A DNA stretch of 64,000 nucleotides from DASWVC01 sp036401335 (GCA_036401335.1 DASWVC010000293.1:29352-93351); one strand, 5' to 3'. Shown: positions 44,239 through 53,465, numbered from the stretch's first letter. Notes: generated by a model not told the origin, from the sequence alone. Program-made: numbers and translations.

Positions 44239-44887
44239 AACCCTTTCCGCCGCGGTGCTTATCGTCGCAACCGGACTGCTCAGCGTTCAGGCGCAGCGTC
44301 TGGTTGCCCCGTCCAGCACCAACTCAATTACGGCCACCGGGCCGGTGAAGTCGATGGAGCAATTGGATGATCAGACGCGGATCAACGTCGGCGACCTGCT
44401 GAGCTTTCGCATTGTTGAGGACGAGGACCAGCCGGTAAACCTGACCGTGAGCGACTCCGGGTTTGTCGAGGTCCCGTACGCAGGTAAGCTGTTGGCTGCC
44501 GGAAAAACACCGCGCGAGTTGGCCTATGAAGCGAAGCGGGCTTTGGAAAATGGACTTTACAAGAAAGCGACGGTGCTGATTTCCCTGGATCGTCGAACGA
44601 CGCAGTCACCCGGGACAATTTACCTGACGGGTGAGGTCGGCCATCAGGGGCCGCTGGAACTGCCCGCCAACGAATCGCTCACCGTGACCACGGCCATTCT
44701 GCGTTCAGGAGGGTTCTCGGATTTCGCCAATCGGCGGAAGGTAAAAGTAATCCGGAAGGTAAAAGGTGCCGAGCACGTCTACGTTGTGGACGTAAAACAA
44801 GTGCTTGAGCGGGCGCGGGGGGACCTGGATTTCCAGGTTAAACCGGGCGACGTCATCATGGTGCCGGCCCGTTTGGTGAATTGGTGA
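44228..44887 (+). CDS. Short polysaccharide export protein (Wza/OPX-like)
   Basis: 219 residues. Type I signal peptide (no lipobox Cys), then the Poly_export domain (RINVGDLLSFRIVEDEDQPV, GFVEVPYAGKLLAAGKTPRELA) and one SLBB-like domain (GEVGHQGPLELPANESLTVT, AILRSGGFSDFANRRKVKVI, PGDVIMVPARLVNW). Classical Wza is about 380 residues and ends in an alpha-helical outer-membrane ring; that part is absent here. It is therefore of the short class that needs a separate outer-membrane pore, consistent with the beta-barrel gene just upstream. The Wzc gene follows after 12 bp. Confidence 0.85.
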   Translation: MLFKTLSAAVLIVATGLLSVQAQRLVAPSSTNSITATGPVKSMEQLDDQTRINVGDLLSFRIVEDEDQPVNLTVSDSGFVEVPYAGKLLAAGKTPRELAYEAKRALENGLYKKATVLISLDRRTTQSPGTIYLTGEVGHQGPLELPANESLTVTTAILRSGGFSDFANRRKVKVIRKVKGAEHVYVVDVKQVLERARGDLDFQVKPGDVIMVPARLVNW

Positions 44888-44899
44888 GGATGTAAGTAT

Positions 44900-46975
44900 A
44901 TGGAATCGTTTGATCTGCAGGGTTTTCTTCACGAGTTGCGGCGCTTCTGGTGGCTGCTGCTGGGTGTGGTTCTCGCTGCAGTTGGCCTTGGATACATTTA
45001 TTACGCCACGTCGCCTGTCGTTTATAAAAGTGATGCCAAGTTGGTTGTGGGTGGCAAGCTCAACATTCCCTCTGCCTCCGTGTACAGCGAGGCGCAGGAT
45101 TTCATCGGCACCCAGGCAACGATCATGCAAAGCAGGGACGTCCGGCAGGCGGCCGAAAAGGCACTCCGCGATCAGGGTAAAATCGGGCCGGCGACCGGCG
45201 TGCTGCTTCGGGCGACCTACATCCCGAAGACCACCGTGTTCATGCTGGACGCTTCCAGCACGGATTCAGACTACACCCGTGCTTATTTGCAGGAATCGAT
45301 CCGGGCGTACATCGATTTGCGCAAACGGATGCGGACCGAACAATCCCGTGAAACGGTGTCCGCCCTCGCCGAAGAACTTGTCCGGGTGAGAGGTGAGGTT
45401 GACGCGGCAACCCGCGACTTGAACAACTTCCAGCGCCAGATCAGCGTGGGTTCGCTGGAGGACGAAGTGACGGCCGACAACGCCTACCTTGCCAGCTTGC
45501 GAAAGCGGTATGCTGATTTGCGCCTCCAGAAATCCATCGCGCTCACCGGCGCGCCAGATCCGAATGCAGCCGCCGCGGCCATCCCGGTCGACAACAATAA
45601 CCCGGGGTCGACGCTCCAGGATCAAGGGGGCAACCCTTTGCCGGACCAGCAGCTGTTTCAAGCCCGCCAGAACCTTTCATCCTTGAAGGCAGAACGGGAC
45701 CGGTACTCGAGTAATCTCCGGCGGGATCACCCAAAAATCCGCCAGCTGGATGTACGGATCAAGGATGCTCAGAACCTGATTGGCTTTTTGCAGAACGAGA
45801 TCAAGAACGGCAACCAGGACAAAGTCCAGTCCATTGACCACGAGATGGCTGCTTTGCAGGCCGAAATCCAGGAACGGGAGCAAAAGGTCAGCCAACTCAA
45901 CCAGAACATCGCGGAGTACCAAACGCTCAAAGACCGCCTGGCAAACAACCGGGACACTTACCAGCGGCTGACCAACAGCGTGCAGAACGTGGACGTGGCC
46001 CAGCAGGTTGACCAGGAAGTCATTAATGTCCTGGAAAATCCGTCCTCGCCTTACCCGGAGCATGCCTCGCTTCTGGTGGTGATGCTGCAGGCAGTTGCCC
46101 TTGGGTTGGCGTTGGCGGTCGGAAGCATCATGTTATCTTCCAAGCTGATCCCTCGATTTCAGACCGTCGCCCAGGTCAAGCGCATCCTGGGTTTGCCGGT
46201 CTACGGCAAGATCCTCCAGGACGGATGGATCACCCGGCAGCGGACCGTGCTGGATTGCACGCGCAAACACATCGCGTTCGCCGAATCGTTTCGCAACCTG
46301 CGTTCGGCCTTGCTGCACCTCCCGCCCTCGGTAGGCAGCGGGCGTTGCATCTCCGTGACGAGCGCGTTCCCGGACGAGGGCAAATCGACGATCGCGGTCA
46401 ACCTGGCGATTGCGTTGGCGGCAACCAATTCACGGATCTTGCTTATTGATACCGATGTCCGCCGGGGGCGTCTGCATACGCTCCTGAAGAACAAGGTGTC
46501 GCCCGGCTTTTCGGACCTTATAACGAAGAAACGCCCTGCCGATCAGGTGATTCATTCGACCCGGATGCAGAACCTCATGTTGATGCCGGCCGGTCCGCCC
46601 ATCACCAACGCGAGCGAGGCCATTCTGCGTTCGGGCCTGGACCAAACCCTGGAAGGGCTGCGCCACCAGTTTGACTACATCATTCTCGACACACCACCGA
46701 TCCTCGCGACCGACGACGGCGCGACCCTGACGGCGTTGACTGACTGGTCGCTCTTTGTGGTCCGGTTGCGGTTTAGCCGGCCGCGGGAAACCGAGAAAGC
46801 GCTGGAAGAGCTCCGGATGCGCCAAGTGGACGTGCCGGGCATTGTGGTTAACTCCGTCGGCAGGAAAGACACCGGCCACAGCTACTACCATTACTCCTAC
46901 CACACGTTGGAGGACCGTCCCTTTGCCGGGGCGGTCAGCGACCGGGCCCAGTCCCTGCCCTACAATGGCAGTTAG
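44900..46975 (+). CDS. Polysaccharide co-polymerase with BY-kinase domain (Wzc-like)
   Basis: 691 residues. N-terminal Wzz domain with a membrane helix at about 17-37 and a second near 395-415, flanking a long periplasmic coiled coil (about 155-375). The cytoplasmic tyrosine kinase has Walker A FPDEGKST (about 490-497), Walker A' LLIDTDVRRGRL and Walker B YIILDTPPI. The tail is Tyr-rich (HSYYHYSYHTLEDRP), the autophosphorylation cluster. The usual PGEGKS is PDEGKS here. It controls chain length and export of the polymer with the Wza-like protein. Confidence 0.93.
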   Translation: MESFDLQGFLHELRRFWWLLLGVVLAAVGLGYIYYATSPVVYKSDAKLVVGGKLNIPSASVYSEAQDFIGTQATIMQSRDVRQAAEKALRDQGKIGPATGVLLRATYIPKTTVFMLDASSTDSDYTRAYLQESIRAYIDLRKRMRTEQSRETVSALAEELVRVRGEVDAATRDLNNFQRQISVGSLEDEVTADNAYLASLRKRYADLRLQKSIALTGAPDPNAAAAAIPVDNNNPGSTLQDQGGNPLPDQQLFQARQNLSSLKAERDRYSSNLRRDHPKIRQLDVRIKDAQNLIGFLQNEIKNGNQDKVQSIDHEMAALQAEIQEREQKVSQLNQNIAEYQTLKDRLANNRDTYQRLTNSVQNVDVAQQVDQEVINVLENPSSPYPEHASLLVVMLQAVALGLALAVGSIMLSSKLIPRFQTVAQVKRILGLPVYGKILQDGWITRQRTVLDCTRKHIAFAESFRNLRSALLHLPPSVGSGRCISVTSAFPDEGKSTIAVNLAIALAATNSRILLIDTDVRRGRLHTLLKNKVSPGFSDLITKKRPADQVIHSTRMQNLMLMPAGPPITNASEAILRSGLDQTLEGLRHQFDYIILDTPPILATDDGATLTALTDWSLFVVRLRFSRPRETEKALEELRMRQVDVPGIVVNSVGRKDTGHSYYHYSYHTLEDRPFAGAVSDRAQSLPYNGS

Positions 46976-47045
46976 GGTGGTTCGGGCGGCCCTTCCAGGG
47001 CCCGCGGCCTAACCGGCCGGCCGCTGCCGCGCCGTGTTTCGTCCC

Positions 47046-47840
47046 ATGAAGGATTTCGACACGATCAACGAACTTGTTCGCTCGGCCAACACCGGCCTCC
47101 CGGTGGTGGTGTTTCACAAGGTCGATGACCCGCGTCCGGAGGCCAACCTGAAAGAGTACTACGTCACGCCGGAGGTTTACCGCAACTGGGTTGCGGACCT
47201 TGCCTCGGCAGGGTTCCGCACGGTTGATTTCAGCCAGCTGGCAGCTCCGGCCGTTTCGCTGCCCAGCCCTCGGGATAAGCACGTTCTGATTAGCTTTGAC
47301 GATGGGTTTGTCGGGACCTTGCAACAAGCGGGGGTGCCTCTTCAGCAACACGGCTTTTCGGCCATTCAATTCATCGTCGCGGACCTGCTTGGGAAACGAA
47401 ACGAATGGGACTTGGGAAAGGACACGGCCATGCAGCCGCTCATGGACGAGGCGCAGCTACGGGACTGGCTGGCCCTGGGCCATCAAATCGGGGCCCACAC
47501 GCGCACACACCCGGACCTCACGACGCTGTCGCTGCTTGAGGCTCGCGAACAAATTGTGGGCAGCAAAAAGAAGCTGGAGGACAGTTTTCAAATTCCCATA
47601 CGACATTTCGCCTATCCTTACGGGGCTTACACGCAACCCCTGGCAGAGTTGGTTGCGGAAGCGGGCTTTGAAACGGCCTGCACGACGGAACCGGGAGTTG
47701 TCACTGCCGGTTGCAAACCTTTCGAGCTGCCAAGGTTGTATTTCATTGAAAAGCGGTTTCGACCGACCCGCCGGCGAACCCTCCGGTCGATCTCACGCGG
47801 GGTGTGGCGCCGGGGTAAAAACCTGTTTGGAGAAAAGTGA
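47046..47840 (+). CDS. Polysaccharide deacetylase (NodB domain)
   Basis: About 264 residues. VVVFHKVDDPRPE, then the NodB catalytic motifs ISFDDGFVGTL (DD) and IGAHTRTHPDLTTL (HxxxH), and FAYPYGAY. All metal ligands are present. There is no signal peptide or membrane anchor, so it may act on a cytoplasmic sugar intermediate or lipid-linked sugar. Start: ATG 47046, or GTG 47034 four residues earlier. It is 70 bp behind the Wzc gene and probably part of the same unit, removing N-acetyl groups from EPS sugars. Confidence 0.85.
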   Translation: MKDFDTINELVRSANTGLPVVVFHKVDDPRPEANLKEYYVTPEVYRNWVADLASAGFRTVDFSQLAAPAVSLPSPRDKHVLISFDDGFVGTLQQAGVPLQQHGFSAIQFIVADLLGKRNEWDLGKDTAMQPLMDEAQLRDWLALGHQIGAHTRTHPDLTTLSLLEAREQIVGSKKKLEDSFQIPIRHFAYPYGAYTQPLAELVAEAGFETACTTEPGVVTAGCKPFELPRLYFIEKRFRPTRRRTLRSISRGVWRRGKNLFGEK

Positions 47841-48013
47841 GCGGCCCGGACGGCCCTGGCGGCCTTCGGGCGCCTGCCATTGACTGCCCGGCGAAGAATT
47901 CCGCTCGTACGACGCCGCCTTCAAGCAAAGGCTTATCCTTGCAGTTGCGCGAAACCGCCGGGCGCGTGAGGCTGCGAACATTACCAAGAACGCCCGCAAC
48001 GTCAGGAGATACC

Positions 48014-49654
48014 ATGTCCACGGATGATCAACATGTGCCCCTTCCCGGCAGTGAACGCAAAGCGCCTACCCAGGCAATGAAACTGGGTGCAACCGAACCT
48101 CACAAAAGGATGTCGGTCAGCGTGTACCTCCGGCGCGGGAACGCCCAGCAGTTCGACCACGTTTTGGAAGGCCATACCCGTGGCACAGGGTTGCAAGCCC
48201 AGGGACCCCTGACGAAAAAAGAGTTCGCGGAACGTTTTAGTGCGGACCCTAAGGACATCGCGCTGGTCGAGAAATTCGCCGCTGCCTGCGGCCTTCAAGT
48301 GGAGGCCCGGGACCCCGCCCGCAGGCTGGTTGTTCTGGGCGGCACGGCGGAAAAAATGGCCGCCGCCTTCCGCGTGACCTTGGAACAGTACGAGGTGAAT
48401 GGAAGCGTTTTCCGCGCGCGCGAAGGATTTATCTTTGTTCCGCTCGAGCTTCAACAGGTCGTTGTCGGGGTCTTTGGCCTCGATGCGCGTCCCCAAGCAC
48501 GGGCCCATTTCCGCCTGGGTCGCAAGCGCCCGGGCGGCAAGGGTGTGGAAGCCGCTGCCCCCGCTTCTCGTTCTTACAACCCGACTGAGGTCGCCCGAAT
48601 CTACCGTTTCCCGACCAACCTGACCGGGGCTGGAGAGACGATCGGGATCGTCGAGCTTGGGGGCGGTTACAAGGAAGCCGACCTGCAAACGTATTTCGCA
48701 AGCCTTGGCGTAGCCCAACCGCCTTCGGTTCAGGGTGTCTCGGTTGATGGCGGCGCGAACCAACCGAGCGGAGATCCGAACAGCGCGGATGGCGAAGTCG
48801 CTTTGGACATTGAGGTGGCTGGTGCGGTGGCGCCCGGTGCCAGGCAAAAAGTGTTTTTTGCACCGAACACCGACCAGGGATTTCAGGATGCCATCAGCCA
48901 GGCCATTCACGACTCGGACGTCACCCTTGTATCCATAAGCTGGGGCCAGGCTGAGGCGGGCTACACCGCCCAGGCCCTCACCGCCTTCAACCAGACTCTG
49001 CAGGATGCGGTAACCCTGGGTAAAACGGTTTTTGTGGCTGCGGGTGACAACGGTTCATCCGACGGCGAGACGGACGGCAAGAATCACGTCGACTTTCCGG
49101 CTTCGAGCCCTTACGTCGTGGCGTGCGGCGGGACCACGCTGGAGGCAGATCCCGCAACCGGAGCGATCAACTCCGAGGTGGTCTGGAATGAATCGGCTGC
49201 GAATGAAGGAGCCACGGGTGGCGGGGTGAGCGATGTCTTTTCCCGGCCCGATTACCAAGGCAATGCACACGTCCCATTGCCGCAGGGAAGCGGCGGTGGA
49301 CGCGGTGTTCCCGACGTGGCAGCCGTGGCCGATCCCGTTACCGGGTTCAACGTCTTGATCGACGGGCAAACGGTTGTAACCGGCGGAACGAGTGCCGTTG
49401 CGCCGTTGTATGCCGGTCTGTTTGCCCTGGTCAACGAAGGTTTGCGCGCCGCCAAGAAAGGGCGTGCGGGTTTTGTGCATCCGGTGTTGTACGCCAACCC
49501 GGAAGTTTTCAGGGACATCACTCAGGGCAACAACGGAGCGTTTACGGCCGGACCGGGCTGGGACGCCACCACTGGTTTGGGCAGTCCTTTGGGCGATCAA
49601 ATCCTGGCCGCCTTAAAGGCCCAGCCCGTCGCCGGGTCGGACCTGCCAGTCTGA
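48014..49654 (+). CDS. Sedolisin/kumamolisin-type serine-carboxyl peptidase (S53)
   Basis: 546 residues from ATG 48014 (AGGAGA 4 bp upstream). A prodomain with LTKKEFAERFSADPKDIA and VLGGTAEKMAAAFRV precedes the catalytic domain: SYNPTEVARIYRFPTNLTG, acidic pair in DGEVALDIEVAGAVAPGA (Glu and Asp), oxyanion Asp in VAAGDNGSSDG, and the nucleophile Ser in GGTSAVAPLYAGL. The Ser-Glu-Asp catalytic residues are present. It is an acid-acting endopeptidase that is exported and self-cleaves. No classical signal peptide is visible. Its position after the EPS export genes is unusual. Confidence 0.9.
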   Translation: MSTDDQHVPLPGSERKAPTQAMKLGATEPHKRMSVSVYLRRGNAQQFDHVLEGHTRGTGLQAQGPLTKKEFAERFSADPKDIALVEKFAAACGLQVEARDPARRLVVLGGTAEKMAAAFRVTLEQYEVNGSVFRAREGFIFVPLELQQVVVGVFGLDARPQARAHFRLGRKRPGGKGVEAAAPASRSYNPTEVARIYRFPTNLTGAGETIGIVELGGGYKEADLQTYFASLGVAQPPSVQGVSVDGGANQPSGDPNSADGEVALDIEVAGAVAPGARQKVFFAPNTDQGFQDAISQAIHDSDVTLVSISWGQAEAGYTAQALTAFNQTLQDAVTLGKTVFVAAGDNGSSDGETDGKNHVDFPASSPYVVACGGTTLEADPATGAINSEVVWNESAANEGATGGGVSDVFSRPDYQGNAHVPLPQGSGGGRGVPDVAAVADPVTGFNVLIDGQTVVTGGTSAVAPLYAGLFALVNEGLRAAKKGRAGFVHPVLYANPEVFRDITQGNNGAFTAGPGWDATTGLGSPLGDQILAALKAQPVAGSDLPV

Positions 49655-49784
49655 GGAAAACCCGGGCGCGCTCCCGTTTCGGTCAGTTCGGGACGGCTGA
49701 CTCGACAGGCGCTCGCTCTAGAGCCATTTTGCGGCCGCAGGTTGTGCGGCATCTTCTTTGCGCAGCCTGCGGGTTCAACGGCCT

Positions 49785-50294
49785 TTAGAGGCCGCTCGGG
49801 TGCCGCATCACGTACCCGTCGGCTGGGCGGCTTCTCGTAAGCCAGTGTGGGCCCCTGGCTCCAGCGCCATAACCGGTGTCGAACCGCAGGCCGGCCACGA
49901 CCAGGAACGCATGCCCCTCCCGTGCGTAGACCGTTACCCAACGGCCGGGACCGCTCTCTCCATAGTGCCGCAACGAGGCGGAAGGTTCCGGGTGGGAAAG
50001 CCGGCCGATGGAATGCAGGACGTACGACACAGCCCCGGAACAGTCGTAGGCGCCCTCGTAGAAATTGGCGTGCCCTCCGCCGAAACGGTAAGGCAGACCG
50101 GCGATCTCGTTGCCCGCAGCGATGGCGCGGCGGACGAGCGGCGGCGCCGCCGGGGGGGCCGCCGCGTACCCGGCTGCAAGGGTAGCGGTCTGGCCCGGAA
50201 CGTAGTGGTAGACGTAAGGCGGTGTGGTTTGGCACCCCCCGAAGACGAGCCCGATTGCCACTGCCACCGCCGCCTTGAACCTCCGGGCACGCAT
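49785..50294 (-). CDS. NlpC/P60-like lipoprotein
   Basis: 169 residues. The N-terminus AVAVAIGLVFGGCQTTPP has a lipobox-like GGC (Phe at -3 is atypical). The Cys nucleophile lies in FYEGAYDCSGAVSYVLHSIG and a His in REGHAFLVVAG, in the order of NlpC/P60 and CHAP peptidases that cut peptidoglycan peptides; a polar third residue would be in the strand that follows. The short length is at the lower limit. Last gene of a minus-strand envelope cluster. Confidence 0.75.
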   Translation of the reverse strand: MRARRFKAAVAVAIGLVFGGCQTTPPYVYHYVPGQTATLAAGYAAAPPAAPPLVRRAIAAGNEIAGLPYRFGGGHANFYEGAYDCSGAVSYVLHSIGRLSHPEPSASLRHYGESGPGRWVTVYAREGHAFLVVAGLRFDTGYGAGARGPHWLTRSRPADGYVMRHPSGL

Positions 50295-50349
50295 CAGCCA
50301 TGACGTTTACCGTGGCGCGAACCCGAAACGCAAGGCTGGATGCGGCCGT

Positions 50350-51153
50350 TCAGCCGCCCTGGTAAGTTGCCAGCCGGTTGCGCCAACCTGGAAGCCAGCG
50401 TTCTTCGTGTCGCTCGGGGGGGGCATGACGGACGCGTTCTGTGAGCACCTGGTCGGCGGCCCGGCTGAACGCTTCCAGCGGGGGATCGTCAGACATTCGC
50501 TCGAGCACTTGCAACAAACCCCACCCCTGGCCATCGTACCGTTCGGTGGCCAGGGTGCCTTCCCCTTTGAAATTGACGTAATCAACCAGGGCGTACTGCC
50601 CCTGCGCGGTGCTGGCCAAGCTCGAAAAACGGCGGATGACGGCCTCCCGCTGATCCGGAGGCACGCAGGCCAACATCGCCGGAACGGCTGCTTTCAACCG
50701 ATCCACCGCAAACTGCGCCTGCAAGCCGACGTGAGTGGCGAGCAAGCGACGCAATTCTTCCATTCGTTTACCCGCACGGTCGGCGAGGAAAGCGGCCCGG
50801 GTCGGCCAGGGGCACCCCCCGGCAGTCGCCAACCAGGCCGGCAGCGCCACGCCCTGGGCTTGAAAATACCGCAGGAGCGGAGGGAAACTCTCTTTAAAGG
50901 GACCTGTCCGACCCCGGGGGTACCAAATGAAGTGGCCAATGCCCAGCGATGCAAATTGCTCGCCCGCATTCCAGGAAGTCAACCCCGCCACAGAACCTCC
51001 CGATTCGTTTTCCCAAAGCCGGCGCCCGATCCGCTCGGCGGCATCAGGCAGAATCGGCACCGGCTCCGCACCCAGCCACGCGGAACACAACCAGACCAGG
51101 AACGCGACGGCCAGCGCAAGGCGTAAGCCATGGGCGGCACGCGTCACCTTCAC
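50350..51153 (-). CDS. Conserved exported protein, possible lysozyme-like fold
   Basis: 267 residues with a signal peptide ending near AWLGAEP. A conserved early segment has a Glu in ENESGGSVAGLTSWNAGEQF followed by SLGIGHFIWYPRG. The order E...GLTxWN...GIGHFIWYP resembles the catalytic area of phage-type lysozymes, but I cannot confirm the fold. The rest is helical. It overlaps the DUF2059 gene by 4 bp (50350-51153 and 51150-51656), so they are expressed together. A role at the cell wall fits the neighbours. Confidence 0.6.
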   Translation of the reverse strand: MKVTRAAHGLRLALAVAFLVWLCSAWLGAEPVPILPDAAERIGRRLWENESGGSVAGLTSWNAGEQFASLGIGHFIWYPRGRTGPFKESFPPLLRYFQAQGVALPAWLATAGGCPWPTRAAFLADRAGKRMEELRRLLATHVGLQAQFAVDRLKAAVPAMLACVPPDQREAVIRRFSSLASTAQGQYALVDYVNFKGEGTLATERYDGQGWGLLQVLERMSDDPPLEAFSRAADQVLTERVRHAPPERHEERWLPGWRNRLATYQGG

Positions 51154-51656
51154 CGGTGCGACGAAGGGCTCGGCGACGCTGCCGGCGCAGCGCCGGCATC
51201 CCCGGACGACCTGGATCCTTCGGCCGCGCGGTTCGCGGCCCGGATCACTTCGGTCTGAATGGTTGGCATAACGTCGGCCATGTAGGTTCCAAACTTACGC
51301 AGGATTGATTTGCCAGCGGGGCTCCCGTAGAACTGGGCCATTGCCTCCAGCTCGTCCGCCGTAAAGATTCTTACCAGCGAGGACCGCATCGCGGCCGTCA
51401 GGGTCGGAATATCCAATTCCTTGGTCAGGGCAGCTTTGAAGCGTTCGCGCTGGGCTTCGGGCACGATCACGGCCGTTTTCTCCGAGACGTCGGCCATCAG
51501 GTCGGTCAGCGAGGCCACCTGCAGGTAATGCCCTGCCGCGGTCTCGCGGTTTGACACCGTGTCCTCAATCGCTTGCACCGTCTGCCGACCCCCGTTGCAC
51601 AGCAGGATCACGAGGCCAACCTGCCAGATTCTGCGGGAATGGGCGCGCGTATTCAA
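51150..51656 (-). CDS. DUF2059-containing exported protein
   Basis: 168 residues. Signal-peptide-like N-terminus (WQVGLVILLCNGGRQTVQA), then the DUF2059 core with FTADELEAMAQFYGSPAGKSI and the conserved RKFGTYMADVMPTIQ. The last 25 residues are Ser/Pro/Ala-rich. The function of this family is unknown. It overlaps the start of the next gene by 4 bp, ATG at 51153 with the TGA here at 51150-51152. Confidence 0.82.
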   Translation of the reverse strand: MNTRAHSRRIWQVGLVILLCNGGRQTVQAIEDTVSNRETAAGHYLQVASLTDLMADVSEKTAVIVPEAQRERFKAALTKELDIPTLTAAMRSSLVRIFTADELEAMAQFYGSPAGKSILRKFGTYMADVMPTIQTEVIRAANRAAEGSRSSGDAGAAPAASPSPSSHR

Positions 51657-51787
51657 CTTGCCCAGGTTCTAAGCGCCAACGACCGGGAAGTCAACGCAGG
51701 AGGGGTGCTCCAGTCTCCCTCACACAACATGGCCATTGGCGGATTCCCCCATCCGCCGGTGCTGGTTTCCACGACCGGCTCCCGGGG

Positions 51788-52465
51788 TCAGGAACGGTCG
51801 CCCTGAACCTTCACGTAGAGCAAGCCGTTCGCAATCCGGACACCTTCCAAGTGCAGGAGCAAATCGTCTCCCCCAGGCAACCGGGTGCGGATGCCCTGCC
51901 TGAGCCCGTCGGCAATGGCCTGACGGTAACTTTGCCCGGTGAAAAGCCAGGCCAGCCGTTTTCCGTTGCCTTCGATGTCAACGTTTTTCACCACCAGTTC
52001 GCCGCGTTCAACGGCAATTCGCGCCGCCACGCGGCCATTGAAGAACCGTCGGTTTAGATTCGGCAAGAAAGGCGGCGTGCGCATAAATCCTAGCGGCACG
52101 CTCACGTAGGCGACCAGCCAATCTTCTTCCAGCCCCAGGTGCACGTGCGTGAACAGGTCCCGATCGGCATCGGCTTCCCACAACCAGGCGTTCAGGTCAG
52201 CAGTCGAAAGTGCAAATTCCCGGGTCTCACCAGCCGTCCAGGCCTGGCGCATGAGGTTCACCTTGGCTCGGAACGTGTTCTGTTCTGCAAGCGTCGGCGG
52301 AACCCCGAGGAAACGGGGGCTTTCCGAGGTCATCTGCAACGCACCTTGGAACGTGGAAAGTGCTCCCCAGACAAGCGCTCCTAAGGCCAGCGCCAACCCC
52401 AATGCCAGCAGAAGGCATCCACCGATGCATGCGCCGGACTCGCGACCACCGACCGAGGTTTTCAT
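51788..52465 (-). CDS. Membrane-anchored protein of unknown function
   Basis: 225 residues from ATG 52465, which overlaps the stop of rmlD by 4 bp and so fixes the start. Residues 12-36 form one hydrophobic membrane segment (CIGGCLLLALGLALALGALVW); the rest is probably outside the cytoplasmic membrane, beta-rich with repeats of charged and hydrophobic residues (ARIAVERGELVVKNVDIEGN, LEGVRIANGLLYVKVQG). The strand pattern is like a lipid-binding or AsmA-like domain, but no family was recognised. Confidence 0.65.
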   Translation of the reverse strand: MKTSVGGRESGACIGGCLLLALGLALALGALVWGALSTFQGALQMTSESPRFLGVPPTLAEQNTFRAKVNLMRQAWTAGETREFALSTADLNAWLWEADADRDLFTHVHLGLEEDWLVAYVSVPLGFMRTPPFLPNLNRRFFNGRVAARIAVERGELVVKNVDIEGNGKRLAWLFTGQSYRQAIADGLRQGIRTRLPGGDDLLLHLEGVRIANGLLYVKVQGDRS

Positions 52466-53343
52466 GGCGATGGGCGGTACTGGCGCGCGATGTATTCCGC
52501 TACCGCGTTTTGCCACCCGCGGGGCGATTCGCCACTGAGTTGCTGGAAACGTTGGGTCGCCATGACGGTGTGCACCGGCCGCTGCGCGGTGAAGCCCGTC
52601 ATCTCGGCCAACCGCAGCGGCTCGACGCTTTCAGCCCGGAGGGGTACGCCCGCGTGCCGTGCTGCCGTGAGCCCTTCCTCCGCCAAGTCACGCCAGGTGC
52701 AACCCCCGGCGTTGCAGAGGTGCAGCAATCCGCGAACCTCACGATCGAACAGCCGTGGACCCAGCCACTCTGCACAATCCCGGGTGTAGGTCGGGGAGGA
52801 CCATTTGTCCGCAACCGCCGCCAGGGTTGCCTCGGTACGTGCTTTTGCGATGATCTGGTCCAGGAAACTGGGTCGGTCGGGACCGAACACCCAGGAAACC
52901 CGGACCACGAGGTTGTCCGGACCGTTGTTCAGCGCGGCCAGTTCGCCCGCCCGTTTGCTCCACCCGTAAACGTTTACCGGGTTAGGTTCCACTTGTTCGG
53001 TCAGCAAACCGGCGTCCTGCCCGTCGAAGACATAGTCAGTGCTCACGTGGATCAGGCGGGCGTTTTGCCCCGCGCAGCAACGGGCGAGTTCCTCCACGGC
53101 CGTGCCGTTAATGCGCCCCGCCAAAGCCGGGTTGCCTTCGCACCAGTCCACGTTGGTGGCGGCGGCGCAGTTGATGAGGACCTCGAAGCCAAGGCCCTCC
53201 AACTGTGCGGAGATCGGCCGGGCCAGATCCAGGGCGTTGCGGTCCAAGGGCACCACGTCAAAACGGCGCGCGTAGGCCCGGACCAACGCTGCGCCGAGTC
53301 GTCCCCTGCTGCCCGCCACCACGATGCGCGGCTTCCTTACCAT
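52462..53343 (-). CDS. rfbD: dTDP-4-dehydrorhamnose reductase (RmlD/RfbD family)
   Basis: 293 residues. NAD(P)-binding start IVVAGSRGRLGAALVRAY, CAAATNVDWCEGNPALA, DYVFDG, and the active-site VYGWSKRAGE (Tyr-x3-Lys) are all RmlD features. It reduces dTDP-4-keto-rhamnose to dTDP-L-rhamnose, or a related sugar. The partner genes rfbA, rfbB and rfbC are not in the window, so they lie elsewhere. It starts the minus-strand envelope cluster and is translationally coupled to the membrane protein gene. Confidence 0.88.
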   Translation of the reverse strand: MVRKPRIVVAGSRGRLGAALVRAYARRFDVVPLDRNALDLARPISAQLEGLGFEVLINCAAATNVDWCEGNPALAGRINGTAVEELARCCAGQNARLIHVSTDYVFDGQDAGLLTEQVEPNPVNVYGWSKRAGELAALNNGPDNLVVRVSWVFGPDRPSFLDQIIAKARTEATLAAVADKWSSPTYTRDCAEWLGPRLFDREVRGLLHLCNAGGCTWRDLAEEGLTAARHAGVPLRAESVEPLRLAEMTGFTAQRPVHTVMATQRFQQLSGESPRGWQNAVAEYIARQYRPSP

Positions 53344-53465
53344 TATTTCGCTGCGTTTGTCACTGCAGTGACGTTGGTGATGAACTCCAGGGCATGATGG
53401 GCAAGACTGTCGCGGATGAACTGGTTTCCTAACCGCCCGCAGCCGCTGGTCACAAAGGGCCGCAT
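53343..53465 (-). pseudogene. Possible GT11-like glycosyltransferase N-terminal fragment
   Basis: A 40-residue open frame, MRPFVTSGCGRLGNQFIRDSLAHH and so on, ending just at the start of rfbD with the stop overlapping the ATG. The GxGRLGNQ pattern is that of the N-terminus of fucosyltransferase-like enzymes. Beyond residue 28 no family resemblance remains. It may be a decayed gene stub or chance. Weak. Confidence 0.3.

Noticed and set aside
47841..48013. N-terminal extension of the S53 peptidase from 47837
   Set aside because: The extra 59 residues have no signal peptide or family match, while the ATG at 48014 has a good ribosome-binding site.
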